Source: Umezawaea sp039922235 (GTDB lineage: Bacteria > Actinomycetota > Actinomycetes > Mycobacteriales > Pseudonocardiaceae). Taken from it: a stretch of 19,234 nucleotides of DNA. A program made the translations under genes and the position numbers. Numbering within the stretch: position 1 is the first letter of the stretch; each line of letters starts with the position of its first letter. The notes under the pieces were generated by a model. The model did not search any database, was not told the origin of the DNA, and worked only from the letters and a program-made list of their open reading frames with translations. Of the stretch, positions 5,860-13,375 are shown one piece after another. The stretch spans positions 1 to 19,234 of the forward strand of contig JBDSAJ010000469.1 of assembly GCA_039922235.1 (NCBI GenBank). The letters run 5' to 3'.

Positions 5860-6144
5860 ATGAGCGTAGGGCCTCGGCGCATCTCAGCGCCAGACGGGAC
5901 TTTGAAACGGCTGATGTGGGCGCAGATGATCGCGTCCAAGCAGACCGTCTCCACCTACACGGTCGTCTTCATCGACGGCGACAGTGCCGACCTGGAGCTG
6001 ACCGAAGCGCAGGCGGAAGGCTTCGAGTGCCTGACCTGCAAGATTGAATGCGGTACTGGCCTGGGAGCATTCCGGCCCGCTGGGAAGATCAACGGGTTCA
6101 GCTCGGTGTTCCGTTGCGTCGCCTGCTTGGGTGGTGACGTCTGA
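5860..6144 (+). CDS. Small protein with C-terminal Cys pairs
   Basis: A 94-residue protein. The middle (VSTYTVVFIDGDSADLELTE, residues 30-49) reads as beta strands, and the C-terminus has CLTCKIECG and FRCVACLGG, together a C-x2-C...C-x2-C set that could bind one zinc ion. The ATG at 5860 follows GGAG (5848-5851); upstream in-frame GTG codons are less well placed. The TGA overlaps the translocase ATG (TGATG at 6142-6146), so translation of the two is coupled. The family is not recognised. Coupling suggests a helper of transfer, which is inference. Confidence 0.65.
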   Translation: MSVGPRRISAPDGTLKRLMWAQMIASKQTVSTYTVVFIDGDSADLELTEAQAEGFECLTCKIECGTGLGAFRPAGKINGFSSVFRCVACLGGDV

Positions 6145-7625
6145 TGCGTGCCCCGAAGTCGAACCGGTGGGTTGACCCGGCTCCGTTGGAGATCGCACGT
6201 CCACGACTGCCCTGGTGGCTTCTGCTGCCGTGGTGGCTGCTGTGGATCGCGTTCCCGGTTGGTGTCGGGATTCTGTTGCTGCGCTTGAGTTTCCGACTCG
6301 TTCGGCGCTACCCGATCGCGGTTGCCGTACCGCTCTGCGTGCTGGTGGTGGTGCGGTACTGGGGCTGGTGGGGCCTGCTGCTCGTGGTCCTGGCCCTCAT
6401 CGCCGTACTGCTCATCTGTGGCGGTCTCTACCCGGACCTGTGTCGCCGGTACGCGTGGCTTCCGGTGCTCTCGGAGTGGCGGCGGGCAACCGTCTACGCG
6501 TTCCGGTGGCGGACCGTGATGCGGCTGGCTGACCTGGTCAAGCGCGACCGGGGCAAGGAGTACCGGCCTCGGCTGCGGGCCGTTCGTTCCGAGGGATGGC
6601 GGGACCGCGTTCGGGTTCGGATGATCCCTGCACAGTCACCGGAAGCCTGGGAGCTGCGGCGGGACAACCTGGCGCACTCGTTCGGCGCTCGCTCGTGCCG
6701 GGTTCGGGTGCTGCGGCCTCGGGTGGTCGAACTGGACTTGATCCACCGTGACCCGCTGGTCCGACCGCTACCCGTCCCGGCCTTGGCTGCGGACGCCAAC
6801 GCTGTGGACTTGAAGAAGGTGACCGTCGGCCGGACCGAGACCGGGAAGCCGTGGCGGCTTCGTCTGCTCGGGTCTCAGCTCCTCGTGGTCGGCGTGCCCG
6901 GTGCCGGTAAGGGCTCGGTGCTGTGGTCGATCGTGTGGCAACTCGCTCCTGCCGTTCGTGCCGGACTGGTGCGCCTGGTGGGCATCGATCCCAAGGGCGG
7001 CATGGAACTGGGCCAGTGCCCGGAAGCCTTCGACCGTCTGGTCTTCGGCAACGGCCTGGACGCGGTCGAACTACTGGAAGAACTCGCGGTCGAGGTCCGG
7101 GAACGTGCGGCCCGCTATCGAGGTATCCGGCGGCTGTGGGCTCGGGAGACCGGCGAACCGCTCACGGTGCTGATCGTGGACGAGTTGGCCGACGTCATCG
7201 CCTACCAGCCCGACAAGCAGCTGCGGGACCGTGCGGCTCGGGCGGTCCAGACGATCACCTCCCAGGGACGCGCTCCGGGCTACGTCCTGGTGGGCCTGGT
7301 CCAGGACCCGCGCAAGGAAATCGTGTCGTTCCGGCACCTGTTCACCACCCGCGTTGCCCTCCGGCTGGACGAACCACAGCAGGTGGACATGGTCCTGGGC
7401 GACGGTGTGCGCCAGCGTGGCGCGGCTGCTCATGAGATCGCGGAAAGTACTCCGGGCGTGGCCTGGGTGAAGCAGGACGGCCAGCGCGAACCCGACCGCG
7501 CGCGGGCCTTCCACGTGACCGATACCGATCTTGAGGTGCTGCGGGCCTACATCACGGCTCCTGACGCGACCGTGCACACGTTCCCGACTCGGTCTGACAG
7601 CGGCGAAAGGGGCGTGGCGGCATGA
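6144..7625 (+). CDS. traSA: FtsK/SpoIIIE-type DNA translocase (TraSA/TraB-like)
   Basis: A 493-residue membrane-anchored ATPase. Two hydrophobic blocks (residues about 23-50 and 56-92) would anchor the N-terminus in the membrane. The FtsK core follows with Walker A GVPGAGKGS (250-258), the IDPKGGMELG segment (281-290) and Walker B LTVLIVDELAD (340-350). In AICEs this single protein forms a hexamer that pumps double-stranded DNA between hyphae after binding short repeats in the clt locus. Length and layout match integrated-plasmid Tra proteins rather than the 700-900 residue chromosomal FtsK. The start overlaps the upstream stop, and its own stop overlaps the Rep ATG (ATGA at 7622-7625), placing transfer and replication in one translational chain. 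No separate gamma (DNA-reading) domain is obvious at the C-terminus. Confidence 0.88.
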   Translation: MRAPKSNRWVDPAPLEIARPRLPWWLLLPWWLLWIAFPVGVGILLLRLSFRLVRRYPIAVAVPLCVLVVVRYWGWWGLLLVVLALIAVLLICGGLYPDLCRRYAWLPVLSEWRRATVYAFRWRTVMRLADLVKRDRGKEYRPRLRAVRSEGWRDRVRVRMIPAQSPEAWELRRDNLAHSFGARSCRVRVLRPRVVELDLIHRDPLVRPLPVPALAADANAVDLKKVTVGRTETGKPWRLRLLGSQLLVVGVPGAGKGSVLWSIVWQLAPAVRAGLVRLVGIDPKGGMELGQCPEAFDRLVFGNGLDAVELLEELAVEVRERAARYRGIRRLWARETGEPLTVLIVDELADVIAYQPDKQLRDRAARAVQTITSQGRAPGYVLVGLVQDPRKEIVSFRHLFTTRVALRLDEPQQVDMVLGDGVRQRGAAAHEIAESTPGVAWVKQDGQREPDRARAFHVTDTDLEVLRAYITAPDATVHTFPTRSDSGERGVAA

Positions 7626-9241
7626 GCGTCACGACGACTCCGGTCGACGTTCTGGGGCAGACCCGTGCGGCACGGATGCGGCAACCGAGGTCCCTCGACG
7701 TCACCAAGGCTGCCGCTGAGCAGCACGGTGTCTGCGTTCGGCCCTTCACGATGGAAGTGCAGGACCCGGACGCCTACGAAGTCCGCTACGTCGCCGTCCC
7801 GTGCGGGTCGACGGTGGAGAGCGTCTGCAAGCCCTGTGCCCGGAAGGCGAAGGCGCTGCGGATGGTCCAGTGCCGCGAAGGCTGGCACATGGAGACGGAA
7901 CCGGACTTCACGCCGGAACCGCCGACCGATGATCAGAAAGGTCTGTTGGAGCTTCGCGCGGACCTCGTCGTCCTGTACCGCCAGGCCGAGGGGGCCGACG
8001 CTGACGACCTCTTGGAGGAGATCCACAGCGTTGACGACGAACTTCGGCAACTCGGAGTCCGCGGGCGCTTCCCCTCGCCGGACCTCCCTGCCAAGCAGGC
8101 TCCGAAGCGGTCCACCAAGCGCCGCCAGGAAGCACCGAACCTGCCTCGGCGGAAGGTCGAGAAGCGCACTCTTGGGCGGGAGTTCGCCGGGGCCTACCGG
8201 CCCTCGATGTTCATCACGCTGACCCTCGACACCTACGGCCGCGTCCGCGACGACGGCACCCCGGTAGACCCGGACACCTATAACTACCGACGGGCTGCAC
8301 GGGATGCGGTGCACTTCGCGAGCCTCGTTGACCGGTGGTGGCAGAACCTGCGCCGGGTCGTGGGCTGGGAAGTCCAGTACTTCGCCACCGTCGAACCGCA
8401 GAAGCGGGCAGCTCCGCACCTGCACGCGGCGGTTCGCGGGTCGATCTCGCACGAGGTCATTCGCCAGGTCACCGCTGCCACCTACCACCAGGTCTGGTGG
8501 CCCAACCACGATGAACGTACCTACCTCGACGGGCACCTTCCCGTCTGGGACTCCAACCGTCAGGTCTTCGTGGACCCGGACACCCGGCATCCGCTGACCG
8601 AGTGGACCGAAGCTGTGGAGGAAGCGGAAGCACCGGCGCACGTGGTGACCTTCGGCCGTCAGGTCCACTCGAAGGGAATCCTTGGTGGCACAGAGGAATC
8701 CGGCCGCCACATCGGCTACCTGACCAAGTACCTCACCAAGTCCATCGGTGAAGTGGTCCAGCAGGACACCAACCGCCAACGGCAGCACGCGGACCGCCTG
8801 GCCGACGAGTTGGCCGTGACGCCCTGCTCCCCTACCTGCGCGGTGTGGCTGCTCTACGGCGTCCAACCCAGAGGTGCCAACTCTCGCACCACTCCAGGCC
8901 ACTGCAAAGGCCGCGCACACCGCCGAACCACCCTCGGCCTCCCTGGTCGACGGGTCCTGGTCTCGCGGAAATGGTCGGGCAAGACCCTCGCCGACCACAA
9001 GGCCGACCGGAAGCGGTTCGTCACTGAACTGCTGGCCACGGTCGGCATCGAGAAGCCCGTTCAGGACACCTCGCGGCTGGTCTGGAACAAGGTCCGGCCT
9101 GGTGACCCGAACGTGCCTCCGAGAAACCACCTGCTCATGCACGCCATAGCCCAACGGGTGACCTGGAAAGCCGAATACGACCGGGCACTACTCGCGGCCA
9201 GCGACCCGCCAGAACTTTCGGCAACTCCGCAAGCAGCTTGA
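7622..9241 (+). CDS. repSA: RepSA-like rolling-circle replication initiator
   Basis: A 539-residue HUH-type initiator of the actinomycete integrative plasmid family. Seen motifs are FITLTLD (residues 197-203, motif 1), APHLHAA with the metal-binding His266-x-His268 (motif 2), and GYLTKYLTKSIGE with Tyr366 and Tyr370 as candidate nicking residues (motif 3). The N-terminus carries Cys pairs (VPCG, VCKPCARK, residues 59-72) and a further C-x3-C at 402-406, as in plasmid replication initiator proteins. It nicks one strand at the double-strand origin and drives replication of the excised circle. The origin is not identifiable here and may lie within or near this gene. Translation is coupled to the translocase by ATGA. 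The long open antisense frame across it is a GC-skew shadow. Confidence 0.85.
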   Translation: MSVTTTPVDVLGQTRAARMRQPRSLDVTKAAAEQHGVCVRPFTMEVQDPDAYEVRYVAVPCGSTVESVCKPCARKAKALRMVQCREGWHMETEPDFTPEPPTDDQKGLLELRADLVVLYRQAEGADADDLLEEIHSVDDELRQLGVRGRFPSPDLPAKQAPKRSTKRRQEAPNLPRRKVEKRTLGREFAGAYRPSMFITLTLDTYGRVRDDGTPVDPDTYNYRRAARDAVHFASLVDRWWQNLRRVVGWEVQYFATVEPQKRAAPHLHAAVRGSISHEVIRQVTAATYHQVWWPNHDERTYLDGHLPVWDSNRQVFVDPDTRHPLTEWTEAVEEAEAPAHVVTFGRQVHSKGILGGTEESGRHIGYLTKYLTKSIGEVVQQDTNRQRQHADRLADELAVTPCSPTCAVWLLYGVQPRGANSRTTPGHCKGRAHRRTTLGLPGRRVLVSRKWSGKTLADHKADRKRFVTELLATVGIEKPVQDTSRLVWNKVRPGDPNVPPRNHLLMHAIAQRVTWKAEYDRALLAASDPPELSATPQAA

Positions 9242-9261
9242 TCACAGAGGGGGGAGCGGTC

Positions 9262-9456
9262 ATGGCTGAAAACGAGTTCGCCCGGCTGTGGGGTGTTGAG
9301 GACGTTTCGGCGTTCCTCGGCGTGCCGGTGCACACCATCCGTGGGTGGCGGTCAAAGCAGTACGGGCCACCCGCTCGAAAGGTCGGTAAGCACCTGCGTT
9401 GGGACCCCTCACAGGTTCGTGAGTGGTTCGACGGGCTCGACGCGGACGCCGCCTAG
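9262..9456 (+). CDS. xis: Excisionase, MerR/BldC-like winged-helix (HTH_17 type)
   Basis: A 64-residue protein with the standard helix-turn-helix excisionase layout: LWGVEDVSAFLGVPVHTIRG, then WRSKQYGPPARKVGKHLRW, ending DPSQVREWFDGLD. Proteins of this kind bend DNA at the att sites and turn the integrase towards excision. GGGGGGAG (9249-9256) precedes the ATG at 9262; the upstream in-frame start at 9238 lies in the end of rep and lacks a site. It stands 20 bp after rep and 34 bp before int, the normal rep-xis-int order. Confidence 0.88.
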   Translation: MAENEFARLWGVEDVSAFLGVPVHTIRGWRSKQYGPPARKVGKHLRWDPSQVREWFDGLDADAA

Positions 9457-9490
9457 TTCTTTCAGCAATTCGACACAGGAGAGGTCTGCC

Positions 9491-10714
9491 ATGGGACACG
9501 TGCAAGATCGCTGGTGGAAAGAAGTCCGCGACCCGGAGTCCAAGGAGGTCACCAGGGTCAAGACCTCGCTGTACGGCCTCGGACTGCGGTACAAGGTGCG
9601 GTACCTCGACCCGGACGGCAAGGAGTGCTCCAAGAGCTACCCCGACCGCCAGAAGAAGCGCGCGGACGATTTCCTGATCGAAATGGAGTCGGACAAGCGC
9701 GAGGGGAAGTACGTTGACCCGAACGCGGGGAAGATCCTTTTCAAGAAGCAAGCGGAAAGCTGGCTCAAGGGCTATTCGTCCGACGCCGCTTCCCGCCAGA
9801 CTGTGCGCAGTCGCCTGAGGAGTCAGATTTACCCGTACTTCGGCAACCGCTCGGTCGGGTCGATCAACCCGCAGGTCGTCCGTGACTGGCTCGGCGAACT
9901 TCAGAGCAAGAACCTGGGCTCGACGTATCAGGCCGTGCTGTTCGAGACGCTGTCCTCGATCTTGAATTCTGCGGTGGACGACAAGGTCATCCACCGCAAT
10001 CCCTGCAACGTGCAGAGCATCAAGCGTCCGCAACGGGCTCCGCGCAAGGTCGTGCCGTGGGCCGAGTCCCGACTACGCGCGCTCCAACTGGCCCTGCCCG
10101 CGCGCTTCAAGGTCGTTGCCTCACTCGGCGCGGGCTGCGGGATGCGGCAGGGGGAAATCCTGGCGTTCTCGCCCGACGACATCGACCGGGACGGAATGGT
10201 GATCAACGTCAGTCGTCAACTCCGGCTGATTGACCGAACGCTGGTCTACTCGCTTCCCAAGCGCGACAAGGAACGCCAGGTGCCGATCTCGGCCGGTGTG
10301 CTGGAAGCGCTCGACGCCTACCAGGAGACGTACCCGGCCACATCTATCACGCTGCCGTGGGACGAACCGAACGGCGCACCGTTCACCGCGAACCTGCTCA
10401 TGGTCCGGGACGACGGCAACGCACAGAGCGGCGACCTGTTCAACAAGGTCGTGTGGGTCCCGGCCTTCAAACAGGCCGGGCTCACCTACACAAAACGCCA
10501 GGACGGGATGCACGCCATGCGGCACTTCTACGCCTCGACGTTGCTCACCCAGGGTGTGTCGATCAAGGAGCTTGCGGAGTACCTGGGCCACCAGGACCCC
10601 GGCTTCACCCTCCGGACGTACACCCACCTCATGCCGTCCAGCCACCAGCGAGCGCGGAAGGCGGTGGACAGGGTCTTCAAGGCTCGGAAGACCCCGTCCA
10701 CTCAGACGGCCTGA
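9491..10714 (+). CDS. int: Tyrosine site-specific recombinase (integrase)
   Basis: A 407-residue phage-type integrase. Residues 1-75 resemble an arm-binding domain, about 80-170 the SAM-like core-binding domain, and 190-390 the catalytic domain. Catalytic residues seen are Arg219 (GCGMRQGEIL), Lys257 (LPKRDKERQVP), His341 and Arg344 (HAMRHFYAS), His367 (YLGHQD) and Tyr377 (RTYTHL), so the full set is present and the enzyme should be active. AGGAGAGG precedes the ATG at 9491. It inserts the circular element at attB and, with Xis, removes it. An 11-bp tandem repeat starts within its last codons. The gene ends 21 bp from a convergent acyl-CoA dehydrogenase gene and no tRNA gene is adjacent, which is unusual for AICE integrases. 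Confidence 0.93.
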   Translation: MGHVQDRWWKEVRDPESKEVTRVKTSLYGLGLRYKVRYLDPDGKECSKSYPDRQKKRADDFLIEMESDKREGKYVDPNAGKILFKKQAESWLKGYSSDAASRQTVRSRLRSQIYPYFGNRSVGSINPQVVRDWLGELQSKNLGSTYQAVLFETLSSILNSAVDDKVIHRNPCNVQSIKRPQRAPRKVVPWAESRLRALQLALPARFKVVASLGAGCGMRQGEILAFSPDDIDRDGMVINVSRQLRLIDRTLVYSLPKRDKERQVPISAGVLEALDAYQETYPATSITLPWDEPNGAPFTANLLMVRDDGNAQSGDLFNKVVWVPAFKQAGLTYTKRQDGMHAMRHFYASTLLTQGVSIKELAEYLGHQDPGFTLRTYTHLMPSSHQRARKAVDRVFKARKTPSTQTA

Positions 10715-10726
10715 GGACGGCCTGGG
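10705..10726. repeat. 11-bp tandem repeat at the int 3' end
   Basis: GACGGCCTGAG (10705-10715) is followed directly by GACGGCCTGGG (10716-10726), 10 of 11 identical, spanning the int stop codon. Short direct repeats next to a crossover site are typical integrase arm sites; a partly palindromic first copy (CTCAG-N5-CTGAG, 10701-10715) could instead serve as a weak terminator. Confidence 0.4.
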
Positions 10727-10732
10727 GTGATC

Positions 10733-10742
10733 AACTCAGCGG
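10733..10742. other. Candidate right attachment core (weak)
   Basis: AACTCAGCGG covers the stop codon (TGA, read on the - strand at 10736-10738) of the acyl-CoA dehydrogenase gene and matches 164-173 in 9 of 10 bases. An att site somewhere in 10715-10790 is expected from integrase position; this exact core is a guess. Confidence 0.22.
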
Positions 10743-11950
10743 ATGTACATCCCCGAAATCGCCCTGGCCACGACCAATCGCTGAATCTCCGACGTTCCCT
10801 CGAAGATGGTGAAGATCTTCGCGTCCCGGTGCATCCGCTCGACCGGATGATCACGGGTGTAGCCGGCGCCGCCGAGGATGTGGATGGCGCGTTCGGTGGC
10901 CCACACGGAAACCTCGCCCGCCTTCAGCTTGGACATCGAGCCCTCGCCCGCGGTGAACGGCACGTTGTTCCGCCCCATCCAAGCCGCCCGCCACACGAGC
11001 ATCCGGGCGGCGTCGATCTCCATTCGCATGTTGGCCAGGTCGAACGCGATCGACTGGTTCTCGATGATCTTCCGGCCGAATGCCTCGCGTTCCTTGGCGT
11101 AGTCCAGCGAGTACTCGTAGGCCGCCCGTGCCACGCCGATGGCCATCGCGCCAACGGTTGGTCGGGTCGTTTCGAACGTGGCCATGGCGGCCTGGCCGCC
11201 GGACTTCTGGCCTTCACGGGCGCGTGCCAAGCGACGATCGAGCTTCTCCTTGCCGCCCAGCAGGCAGCGGCCGGGTACGCGCACGTCGTCGAAGAACACG
11301 TCGGCGGTGTGGGAGGCGCGCATCCCGTGCTTGCGGACCTTGCCCGGACTCGAGACGCCCGCGGTCCCCGGCGGCACGATGAAGCCCGCCTGGCCGCGCG
11401 ACCCGAGTGCGGCGTCGACGACGGCGGTCACGACGTGCACGTTGGCGATGCCGCCGTTGGTGGCCCACGCCTTCTGCCCGTTGAGCACCCACTCGTCGGT
11501 GGCCTCGTCGTACCGCGCCCGCGTCTTGTACCCGGCGACATCGGAGCCCGCCTGCGGTTCGGAGGCGCAGAAGGCGGCGAGTTTCGGGTCGTCCTCGGTG
11601 CCGAAGCACTCGGGCACCCATTCGGCCAGCTGCTCGGGCGTGCCGGACGCGAAGATGCCTGCGGCGGCCAGCCCGGTGCCCATCAGGGACAGGGCGATGC
11701 CCGCGTCACCCCAGAACAGCTCCTCCGTGGCGATGGGCAACGACAGGCCGATCGGGTCGGCGAACCACGTTGCCAGCGCCTCGAAACCGTAGAGGCCGAT
11801 CTTGGCTGCTTCCTGGATGACCGGCCACGGTGTTTCCTCGCGCTCGTCCCACTCGGACGCCGCAGGACGGATGACGTCCTTGGCGAAGCCGTGCACCCAG
11901 TCGCGCAGGTCGGTCTGGTCCTCGTTCAGCTCCAGCGAGAAGCCACCCAT
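10736..11950 (-). CDS. Acyl-CoA dehydrogenase
   Basis: A 404-residue flavoenzyme that introduces the alpha,beta double bond in acyl-CoA. The three-domain fold is visible: N-terminal helices (1-125), the beta domain with FCASEPQAGSDVAGYKT (CxSEPxAGSD FAD/substrate motif) and the C-terminal helices with FEGTSEIQR, where Glu384 is the expected catalytic base. The Arg-Glu-Ala-Phe-Gly segment and ILGGAGYTRDHPVER are standard family motifs. The chain length of the substrate is not predictable. GAGGAG precedes the ATG at 11950. It lies 12 bp after the SCP2 gene in the same operon. The reading frame is complete to the usual RAISGMYIR end, so if the AICE inserted at its 3' end it preserved the protein. 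Confidence 0.93.
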   Translation of the reverse strand: MGGFSLELNEDQTDLRDWVHGFAKDVIRPAASEWDEREETPWPVIQEAAKIGLYGFEALATWFADPIGLSLPIATEELFWGDAGIALSLMGTGLAAAGIFASGTPEQLAEWVPECFGTEDDPKLAAFCASEPQAGSDVAGYKTRARYDEATDEWVLNGQKAWATNGGIANVHVVTAVVDAALGSRGQAGFIVPPGTAGVSSPGKVRKHGMRASHTADVFFDDVRVPGRCLLGGKEKLDRRLARAREGQKSGGQAAMATFETTRPTVGAMAIGVARAAYEYSLDYAKEREAFGRKIIENQSIAFDLANMRMEIDAARMLVWRAAWMGRNNVPFTAGEGSMSKLKAGEVSVWATERAIHILGGAGYTRDHPVERMHRDAKIFTIFEGTSEIQRLVVARAISGMYIR

Positions 11951-11962
11951 CGAAAATTCTCC

Positions 11963-12613
11963 TCAGGCCTTCGGGATGTCGAAGAGGCTCATGAATCCGG
12001 CGGCGAAGCCCAAGTCTCCCTTGACCTTCAGCTTGCCAGTCATGAACAGCACTGGCGCCGACGCGTTGCCGGTCGCCAGCTTCAGGAACTCGACCGGGCT
12101 CAGCGTCACGCTGGCGCGGCCTTCGCGGGTCTCGCCCTTGTTGATCGTGCACTTGGCGTCCGCGATCACGGCCTCGTACACGTCGTGACCGCTTTCACCG
12201 AACCCGCCGGTGAGGTGGAAGTGCACGACGGCCCTGGTGGCGCCCGCCCGCTCGGTGCGGAAGTGGACCTCCATGCGGCGGAACACCTCGTCGAGCACCC
12301 GTTCGCGCAGGCCGGGCCTGGCGGTGACGGCTTCGATCTGGTCCTTGGAGGCGCGCGAGATGATGCGGGCGAAGTTCTGCGGGTCCATCTGGGCCAGGTC
12401 GAGGTCGGCGCCGCCGTCGGCGAGGTCGCCGAGAGCCCCGAGCAGGTCGGCGAACTCGTCCTTGCGGAGCTTCTTCGGATCGATGCCCCTGGCGATCACG
12501 TCGATGTCGACGCCCTGCAGCGCGGGATCGGCCGGGTCGATCTGCTTGAGTGTGCTGATCAGCTCGGACGGGCCGAGCTGCGCGATCGCCTCGGTGGTGA
12601 GGTCGATGGTCAT
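11963..12613 (-). CDS. SCP2 sterol-binding domain protein
   Basis: A 216-residue protein. The C-terminal half (about 105-216) has the sterol carrier protein-2 pattern: VHFHLTG, a CTINKGETREGRASVTLS strand pair, then VEFLKLATGNASAPVLFMTGKLKVKGD. The N-terminal 100 residues are helical and Asp/Leu-rich. SCP2 proteins bind lipids or acyl-CoA and often serve beta-oxidation enzymes; coupling to the acyl-CoA dehydrogenase supports a carrier role. The ATG at 12613 is the first of the operon, and the promoter region upstream contains the paired CTACT boxes shared with the fabG4/thiolase promoter, so regulation by the divergent TetR protein is likely. Confidence 0.85.
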   Translation of the reverse strand: MTIDLTTEAIAQLGPSELISTLKQIDPADPALQGVDIDVIARGIDPKKLRKDEFADLLGALGDLADGGADLDLAQMDPQNFARIISRASKDQIEAVTARPGLRERVLDEVFRRMEVHFRTERAGATRAVVHFHLTGGFGESGHDVYEAVIADAKCTINKGETREGRASVTLSPVEFLKLATGNASAPVLFMTGKLKVKGDLGFAAGFMSLFDIPKA

Positions 12614-12625
12614 GGACGCCTCCTG

Positions 12626-12661
12626 TACCTACTGGTCGGTAAATCTACTGGCGAGTAGGTA
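12626..12661. promoter_or_regulatory. Paired TetR-type operator, SCP2/TetR divergent promoter
   Basis: Two boxes, CCTACTGGTCGGTA (12628-12641) and CTACTGGCGAGTAG (12645-12658), have their CTACT elements 16 bp apart. The whole is framed by perfect arms TACCTACT (12626-12633) and AGTAGGTA (12654-12661). A near-identical pair with equal spacing is at 17072-17105. The site lies between the divergent SCP2 and TetR genes, the standard place for an autoregulatory TetR operator. Confidence 0.75.
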
Positions 12662-12709
12662 TGCCCGCAAGTGAGCCGAGTAATCTTGTCCCAGCCTTCA
12701 GGGGGTGCG

Positions 12710-13372
12710 ATGCACGCAGACCAACCGGTCCGTACCGGTCGAGCCAAGAGATTGCCGCGCGCGGTGCGTGAACGCCAGATCATGGACGCCGCCGTGGACG
12801 TCTTCTCGCGCCTCGGTTTCCACGCCGCGTCGATGGACGAGATCTCCGAGGTCGCGGGCATTTCCAAGCCCATGCTGTACGCCTACCTCGGCTCGAAGGA
12901 GGAGCTGTTCGCCACCTGCATCCGGCGCGAGGCGACCGTCATGATCGAGGCCATCGCGAACGGCATCGAGCCTGATCAACCGCCGGACGTGCAGTTGTGG
13001 AGCGGCCTCCGCGCGTTCTTCGGCTTCGTCGGCGAGAACCGCGCGAGCTGGCAGGTCCTGCACCGCCAGGCCAGTTCGCAAGGCGGCCCGTTCGCCGCCG
13101 AACTCGCCGAGATGCGTGGCCGCGCCGTCAACCTGGTGGCCGCGCTCCTCATCCACTCGTCACGGTCTGAGGACGTCCACGACGCCTCGGAACAAGAGGC
13201 CGAAAGCCTCGCCGCGGCGCTGGTGGGAGCAGGGGAATCGCTGGCCGACTGGTGGCTCGACCACCCGGAGGAACCGGCGGGCGTGGTGGCGGCACGTCTG
13301 ATGAACCTCGTCTGGATGGGCTTCGGCGACCTGGTCCAGGGCAACATCTGGCACCCGCCGTCACGCCGCTAG
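12710..13372 (+). CDS. TetR-family regulator (lipid-gene repressor)
   Basis: A 220-residue TetR-type repressor. The N-terminal DNA-binding domain spans about residues 18-70, with IMDAAVDVFSRLGFHAASMD and the recognition part VAGISKPMLYAYLGSKEEL. The C-terminal helices form the ligand pocket, rich in aromatic and aliphatic residues. GGGGGTG precedes the ATG at 12710; the upstream GTG at 12671 is less well placed. It is divergent from the SCP2/acyl-CoA dehydrogenase operon. It is the best candidate to bind the CTACT box pairs here and at the fabG4/thiolase promoter and to release them when an acyl-CoA or lipid ligand accumulates; the ligand is inference. Its stop lies three bases from the convergent second TetR gene. 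Confidence 0.88.
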   Translation: MHADQPVRTGRAKRLPRAVRERQIMDAAVDVFSRLGFHAASMDEISEVAGISKPMLYAYLGSKEELFATCIRREATVMIEAIANGIEPDQPPDVQLWSGLRAFFGFVGENRASWQVLHRQASSQGGPFAAELAEMRGRAVNLVAALLIHSSRSEDVHDASEQEAESLAAALVGAGESLADWWLDHPEEPAGVVAARLMNLVWMGFGDLVQGNIWHPPSRR

Positions 13373-13375
13373 GCG

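Larger units (their letters stand above)
164..10742. mobile_element. Putative actinomycete integrative and conjugative element (AICE), pSAM2-like
   Basis: The region contains, in order, cargo genes, a GntR regulator, a Pra-like activator, small accessory genes, an FtsK/TraB-type translocase, a RepSA-like initiator, an excisionase and a tyrosine integrase. That set and order define AICEs of the pSAM2/SLP1 type, which replicate by rolling circle, transfer as double-stranded DNA and integrate site-specifically. The right edge is set by the integrase, whose stop lies 21 bp from a chromosomal acyl-CoA dehydrogenase stop. The left edge is inferred from the GC drop after the hairpin at 56-78 and from a weak short repeat shared with the right edge. 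The identity of the element is well supported; its exact ends are not, and the left end could lie outside the window. The implied size, about 10.6 kb, is typical for the class. Confidence 0.72.

Noticed and set aside
6923..7435. 170-codon + strand frame inside the translocase gene
   Set aside because: It overlaps the Walker A to Walker B core in another frame, is Gly/Pro/Arg-rich and has no ribosome site.
7547..9154. 535-codon open frame antisense to rep
   Set aside because: It runs antisense to a gene with clear HUH motifs. Long antisense frames are normal at this GC content, and the translation has low complexity with no domain.
10714..10800. tRNA gene as AICE attachment site
   Set aside because: I looked for a cloverleaf, a T-loop GTTCRANNC and an acceptor stem near the integrase and found none; the region is the dehydrogenase coding end.
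10727..12658. 643-codon + strand open frame across the acyl-CoA dehydrogenase/SCP2 operon
   Set aside because: The opposite strand encodes two proteins with clear family motifs, while this frame gives Arg/His/Gly/Val-rich sequence without a domain.
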